Positions 60,489 through 64,000 of a DNA stretch of 64,000 bases are shown in pieces (the stretch's first letter is position 1; each line of letters opens with the position of its first letter). Both the position numbers and the translations under genes were made by a program. Source of the DNA: Gaoshiqia hydrogeniformans (GTDB lineage: Bacteria; Bacteroidota; Bacteroidia; Bacteroidales; Prolixibacteraceae); assembly GCF_049347105.1 (NCBI RefSeq), contig NZ_CP186334.1:4030001-4094000 (forward strand). The letters run 5' to 3'. Under the pieces are notes generated by a model. The model saw only the letters and a list, made by a program, of their open reading frames with translations. It did no database searches and was not told where the DNA came from.

Positions 60489-60517
60489 TCAGGAAAGCGC
60501 TGGAATCACTTTCCTGA
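60489..60517 (+). promoter_or_regulatory. First stem-loop of the fecR-susC leader, locus D
   Basis: Perfect 9-bp stem TCAGGAAAG/CTTTCCTGA with an 11-nt loop, 7 nt after the fecR coding region. The 3' edge is 59 nt before ATG 60577. A weak 4-bp stem (CATT/AATG, 60527-60538) lies 9 nt further on, where the second stem-loop occurs in the other loci. Confidence 0.55.
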
Positions 60518-60576
60518 ACGTAATGTCATTCAAAAATGCAGTAAACACTTTTTTTAACCATTACAAACGTAAATTT

Positions 60577-63500
60577 ATGGAAAAAAATCGAAAACGAAGG
60601 GTTGTGACCTGTCACACCCTCAAAAAAGGACTACTTATGATGAAATGGAGTTTGTTCTTCTTTTGCCTGGGAATCATTCAATCATGGGCTGTTGATTCCT
60701 ACTCGCAGCAAACACGCTTTTCATTGAACTATGAAAAGACAAAATTAGTAAACGTTCTCAATGACATCGAAAACCAGAGTGAATTCTATTTTCTTTATAA
60801 TGAGGATTATGTGGATGTAAGCCAGGTTGTTAACTACAGCGGAGCTGATCAGCGAATCGATCAGGTTCTGACAGAGTTATTGATCTCCAAGGGCATTAAG
60901 TATTCTATTCATGATCGTCAAATTGTACTTACGCCAGTAGATAGTCCGAACTTGAGTTTTTCGGAACAAGCAGCTAAGGTGATCAATGGTAAGGTGACCA
61001 ATTCACAGGGAGAGCTCTTGCCCGGTGTGACGGTAATTATTAAAGGCACCAATATTGGAACTATTACGGATGTCAGCGGACAATATGTGGTTAGAGATGT
61101 ACCTGAAAATGCAGTACTTGTATTTTCGTTCATCGGGATGAAAACCATGGAGGCCCCTGTTGCCGGCAAGCTGCAATTGAATATCGTGTTGCAGGATGAA
61201 ACAATTGGTATCGAAGAAGTTGTTGCGATTGGCTACGGGACGGTAAAAAAATCGGATTTAACGGGTGCGGTGGTTTCAGTTACCACAGATGACCTCGTCC
61301 GTGGAAGTAGTTATAATGCGATCGGCGCCCTGAAGGGATCCGTTTCCGGGGTAAATATTGTGCGCCCGAACAACAAACCGGGTGCTGGGTATTCTATCGA
61401 TATTCGTGGGTTAAGTTCAATTTCAAAATCAAATGAACCTCTTATTGTTGTTGACGGAATCCCCGGAGCAGATCTGGGGCTGATTAACCCGGAGGATATT
61501 GAAAAAATCGACATCCTGAAAGATGCTTCTGCTACCGCCATTTATGGTTCTCGTGGAGCCAATGGGGTAGTTATTGTTACCACCAAGAGGGGCACCCTCG
61601 GAAAACCGATTATTACCTATGCCGGATATTTTGGATTGAAAAGTCCCACCAACAAGCCTGAATTTATGAGTGGTGATGATTGGGTGCAGTTAGTTCGCGA
61701 ATCCTATCGTGCTAAGAATAATGGTGTTTACCGTCCTGACGAGGAAATATTTACTGATCCGTCCGAGTTAAAGGCAGTGCAGGACCACAATTATTATGAT
61801 TGGGTAAATGCATTAACCCGCAATGCGATCCAAACAAGCCACACCGTTTCATCGGTGGGGGGTACCGAGAATACGAAATATTCTTTTTCCGGTGGATACT
61901 ATAACGAAGAGGGTTTTATGAAAAAAGAAGATTATAAGCGATATAATCTGAAATCAACGATTGATTTGAAAGCCAATGAATTTGTTGGGTTTGGAGGAAG
62001 TATCTATTTTTCAATGTATATTCGCAATATTGGAAATAATGATTTATTTCAGGATATTCACCGTGTCCGGCAAACCCAACATCCTTACAGTTTGGTCACC
62101 GGGGAGGAGATCAGAAAGTTTTCCTCAAATGGGATCTTCAATCCTCAAATCACCCAAAACAACATCGTTGAAGAGAGCAAAGGGACTAACTTGTTAGGAA
62201 ACGTGTACATTGATATAACACCGGTAAAAGGACTTGAGTTGAAATCTACATTTGCTCCCTATATTACCAATAGCCGTGATGGACAGTTTCGTGACACTTG
62301 GAGTAAAGCATTGCAAGGTACGACCAAACCTACTGCTTTTATGCGCAACACAACCAATTATAATTGGGTATGGGATAATATCGCTAATTATAAATTTAAA
62401 AAAGGGGCACATTCAATTGATTTTACAGGCGTTTTCTCGATGCAGAGGTACGAGCGGGAACAATTATACGGTAATGTAAAGGATCTGGGATTTAAATCTT
62501 TGTGGTACAATTTAGGGGGAGGAACAGTAAATAGCCTGACCTCAAGTTTCTCCAGAAACTCGTTAGTGTCATATCTCGGTCGTCTCAACTACAATTTCAA
62601 GGAAAAATATTTATTAACTGTCAGCGGTCGGTATGATGGCTCTTCAAAGTTGGCCGAAGGCCATAATTGGGCTTTTTTCCCTTCTGCGGCGCTTGCCTGG
62701 CGTGTTTCTGAAGAGCCTTTCATGCAAAATCAGGCTCTGATTTCCAATATGAAACTTCGGCTAAGCTATGGTGAAACCGGTAATGATTCCGTAGATCCGT
62801 ATTCAACTTCTGCAAACATTTCTTCCACTACTTATTATATGTTTGGAAGTTCGGTGGCCAATGGAAATGTCCCGGGCTCGCTGGGGAATTCTTCTTTAGG
62901 ATGGGAAACGACAAGTGAAATTAATGTCGGGTTGGATTTGGGATTTCTCAATAATCGATTCTCAGGCTCTTTCGAGTACTACAACCGGCTGACTGAGGAT
63001 TTGATCATGAATAAGCTGATTGCCACACATACGGGGTATTCATCTGTCCCAGCCAATGTAGGTTCTTCCAGAAATAAGGGGTTTGAGATGACATTGAATA
63101 CAGAAAATGTTAAAAACAGCAATTTCAGGTGGACAACCACACTTTCTTTAGCTTACAACAAAAACATGATTGTAGATCTGGCCTATAAAGAAGACTTGGG
63201 TAAATATTCTCCGCAGCTTGAAGGGATGCAAGGGGACTATACCAATAAGTGGTTCATTGGCCAACCTATTAACATTAACTGGATCTATGAAGCCATTGGT
63301 GTCTGGCAATTGGATGAAGCTGCAGAAGCAACGAAATACGGTCAGGTCCCGGGGCAATGGAAAGTACGTGACTTTAATAATGATGATGCAATTCATGGAG
63401 ATAAAGACAGGACTATTTATGGGAAAAGGTCACCTGACTGGATTGGCGGTATGACTAACCGGATTGAGTATCGTAATTTTGATTTCTCGGTACACATGTA

Positions 63501-63903
63501 CTGGAGAACGGGATTGACCGATATTAACCGTTTTCAGATTTATTATACGGGAGAAGCCAATCAACACAACTTCAAAAATGCGAAACATGACTACTGGACT
63601 CCGGAAAACCCAACAAATGCAGGGGCTCAGCCATCGAACCAGGGACCATACCGAAATCAGGCTTCTAATGTATATTCCAAAAGCGACTTCCTGAAAGTTT
63701 CTGACATTACATTAGGATATTCATTTGATAAAAATTTTGCTACTCGCGCAAAAATAACAGGCCTCCGGGTTTATGCAACTGTACAAAATCCGTTCACCTT
63801 GACAACGTTTAACGGTTTTGATCCGGAAAATCCAGCCAGTACCATCGGGAGTGATTCATGGATATCAAGAACTGTTCTTGGTGGAATTAAACTGACGTTT
63901 TAA
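60577..63903 (+). CDS. SusC-like TonB-dependent receptor with STN domain, locus D
   Basis: 1108-aa outer-membrane receptor from ATG 60577. An in-frame ATG at 60523 is only 5 nt after the hairpin and would spoil the presequence length shared with the other three SusCs. The presequence ends SYSQ at 41-44. The STN domain spans about 46-118, the carboxypeptidase-regulatory-like domain about 128-205 (LPGVTVIIKGTNIGTI), and the plug opens EVVAIGYGTVKKSDL (about 213-227), then LKDASATAIYGSRGANGVV (LKDASATAIYG). The barrel closes with VLGGIKLTF. A SusD gene begins 18 bp downstream. Confidence 0.95.
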   Translation: MEKNRKRRVVTCHTLKKGLLMMKWSLFFFCLGIIQSWAVDSYSQQTRFSLNYEKTKLVNVLNDIENQSEFYFLYNEDYVDVSQVVNYSGADQRIDQVLTELLISKGIKYSIHDRQIVLTPVDSPNLSFSEQAAKVINGKVTNSQGELLPGVTVIIKGTNIGTITDVSGQYVVRDVPENAVLVFSFIGMKTMEAPVAGKLQLNIVLQDETIGIEEVVAIGYGTVKKSDLTGAVVSVTTDDLVRGSSYNAIGALKGSVSGVNIVRPNNKPGAGYSIDIRGLSSISKSNEPLIVVDGIPGADLGLINPEDIEKIDILKDASATAIYGSRGANGVVIVTTKRGTLGKPIITYAGYFGLKSPTNKPEFMSGDDWVQLVRESYRAKNNGVYRPDEEIFTDPSELKAVQDHNYYDWVNALTRNAIQTSHTVSSVGGTENTKYSFSGGYYNEEGFMKKEDYKRYNLKSTIDLKANEFVGFGGSIYFSMYIRNIGNNDLFQDIHRVRQTQHPYSLVTGEEIRKFSSNGIFNPQITQNNIVEESKGTNLLGNVYIDITPVKGLELKSTFAPYITNSRDGQFRDTWSKALQGTTKPTAFMRNTTNYNWVWDNIANYKFKKGAHSIDFTGVFSMQRYEREQLYGNVKDLGFKSLWYNLGGGTVNSLTSSFSRNSLVSYLGRLNYNFKEKYLLTVSGRYDGSSKLAEGHNWAFFPSAALAWRVSEEPFMQNQALISNMKLRLSYGETGNDSVDPYSTSANISSTTYYMFGSSVANGNVPGSLGNSSLGWETTSEINVGLDLGFLNNRFSGSFEYYNRLTEDLIMNKLIATHTGYSSVPANVGSSRNKGFEMTLNTENVKNSNFRWTTTLSLAYNKNMIVDLAYKEDLGKYSPQLEGMQGDYTNKWFIGQPININWIYEAIGVWQLDEAAEATKYGQVPGQWKVRDFNNDDAIHGDKDRTIYGKRSPDWIGGMTNRIEYRNFDFSVHMYWRTGLTDINRFQIYYTGEANQHNFKNAKHDYWTPENPTNAGAQPSNQGPYRNQASNVYSKSDFLKVSDITLGYSFDKNFATRAKITGLRVYATVQNPFTLTTFNGFDPENPASTIGSDSWISRTVLGGIKLTF

Positions 63904-63921
63904 CGATTAAAAAGCTATAAA

Positions 63922-64000
63922 ATGAAAAGAAAATATATTTTTAACCTGAGAGCCGTTGCATTTCTCATGCTTTTTATAAACTATTCGTGTTCTGACTTTC
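63922..64000 (+). CDS. SusD-like lipoprotein, locus D (partial, first 26 codons)
   Basis: Reading frame open to the right edge of the window. It shows a short basic N-terminus (MKRKY), a hydrophobic core and a lipobox-like NYSCSDF, the usual SusD start (Cys-Ser-Asp-Phe). Position directly after susC makes SusD almost certain, though only the signal peptide is visible. Confidence 0.8.
   Translation, partial: MKRKYIFNLRAVAFLMLFINYSCSDF

Noticed and set aside
60523..60576. Upstream ATG for the locus D SusC
   Set aside because: It lies 5 nt after the first leader hairpin and breaks the 43-44-residue presequence length shared by the other three receptors.

Overview
The window is a chromosomal segment of a Bacteroidota bacterium. 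The evidence is four sigma/FecR/SusC trans-envelope signalling sets, SusD-type lipoproteins, TAnnTTTG promoter elements, almost no Shine-Dalgarno sequences, and the dapB-lepB-lapA-wbqC gene order. The mix of housekeeping genes and polysaccharide loci suits an environmental Marinilabiliales/Prolixibacteraceae-like lineage; that finer placement is inference. There are no rRNA genes, CRISPR arrays, transposases or phage genes.

Layout. 1-2875 (minus strand) is signalling locus A: ECF sigma, FecR and the N-terminal third of a SusC receptor that runs off the left edge. 3382-36852 is mostly core genome: a small membrane protein, a short K+ channel, a DUF1080 protein, an aminotransferase homologue without its PLP lysine, recO, rdgB, a divergent HxlR/NmrA pair, nfeD, a Nudix protein, dapB-lepB-lapA-wbqC, a HAD phosphatase, an M16 peptidase, a Spy-like protein, a sugar nucleotidyltransferase, ribH, a TPR protein, recF-DUF721, ndk, nrnA, an FKBP lipoprotein, a membrane-Nudix fusion, an RsmI-like methyltransferase, an MBL hydrolase, a ribose/nucleoside scavenging operon (28139-32727), a helical orphan protein, an MFS transporter and asnA. 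A tRNA-Arg(UCU) lies at 36938-37011.

37258-64000 is a polysaccharide-utilisation island with three further loci on the plus strand. Locus B (37258-45734) has sigma-FecR-SusC-SusD and a discoidin lipoprotein but no enzyme. Locus C (48661-58642) has sigma-FecR-SusC-SusD, an IPT/TIG lipoprotein and an alginate-lyase-superfamily enzyme. Locus D (58780-64000) has sigma-FecR-SusC and the first codons of a SusD. A lone SNF2 helicase lies between B and C on the opposite strand.

In each locus the expected logic is that glycan binding to SusC/SusD signals through the receptor's N-terminal STN domain to FecR, which controls the ECF sigma factor. The most notable unexplained structure is in the short fecR-susC gaps. 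All four hold a stem-loop whose 3' edge is 50-60 nt before the susC start. In three of the four a second clean stem-loop follows after only 8-10 nt. The sequences differ while the geometry is kept, which suggests a conserved RNA leader that sets susCD expression relative to the sigma/FecR genes. Other points of interest are the aminotransferase with Pro at the Schiff-base lysine position, a compact ribose/nucleoside operon divergent from an orphan gene across a perfect inverted repeat, and a YciB-like membrane/Nudix fusion.
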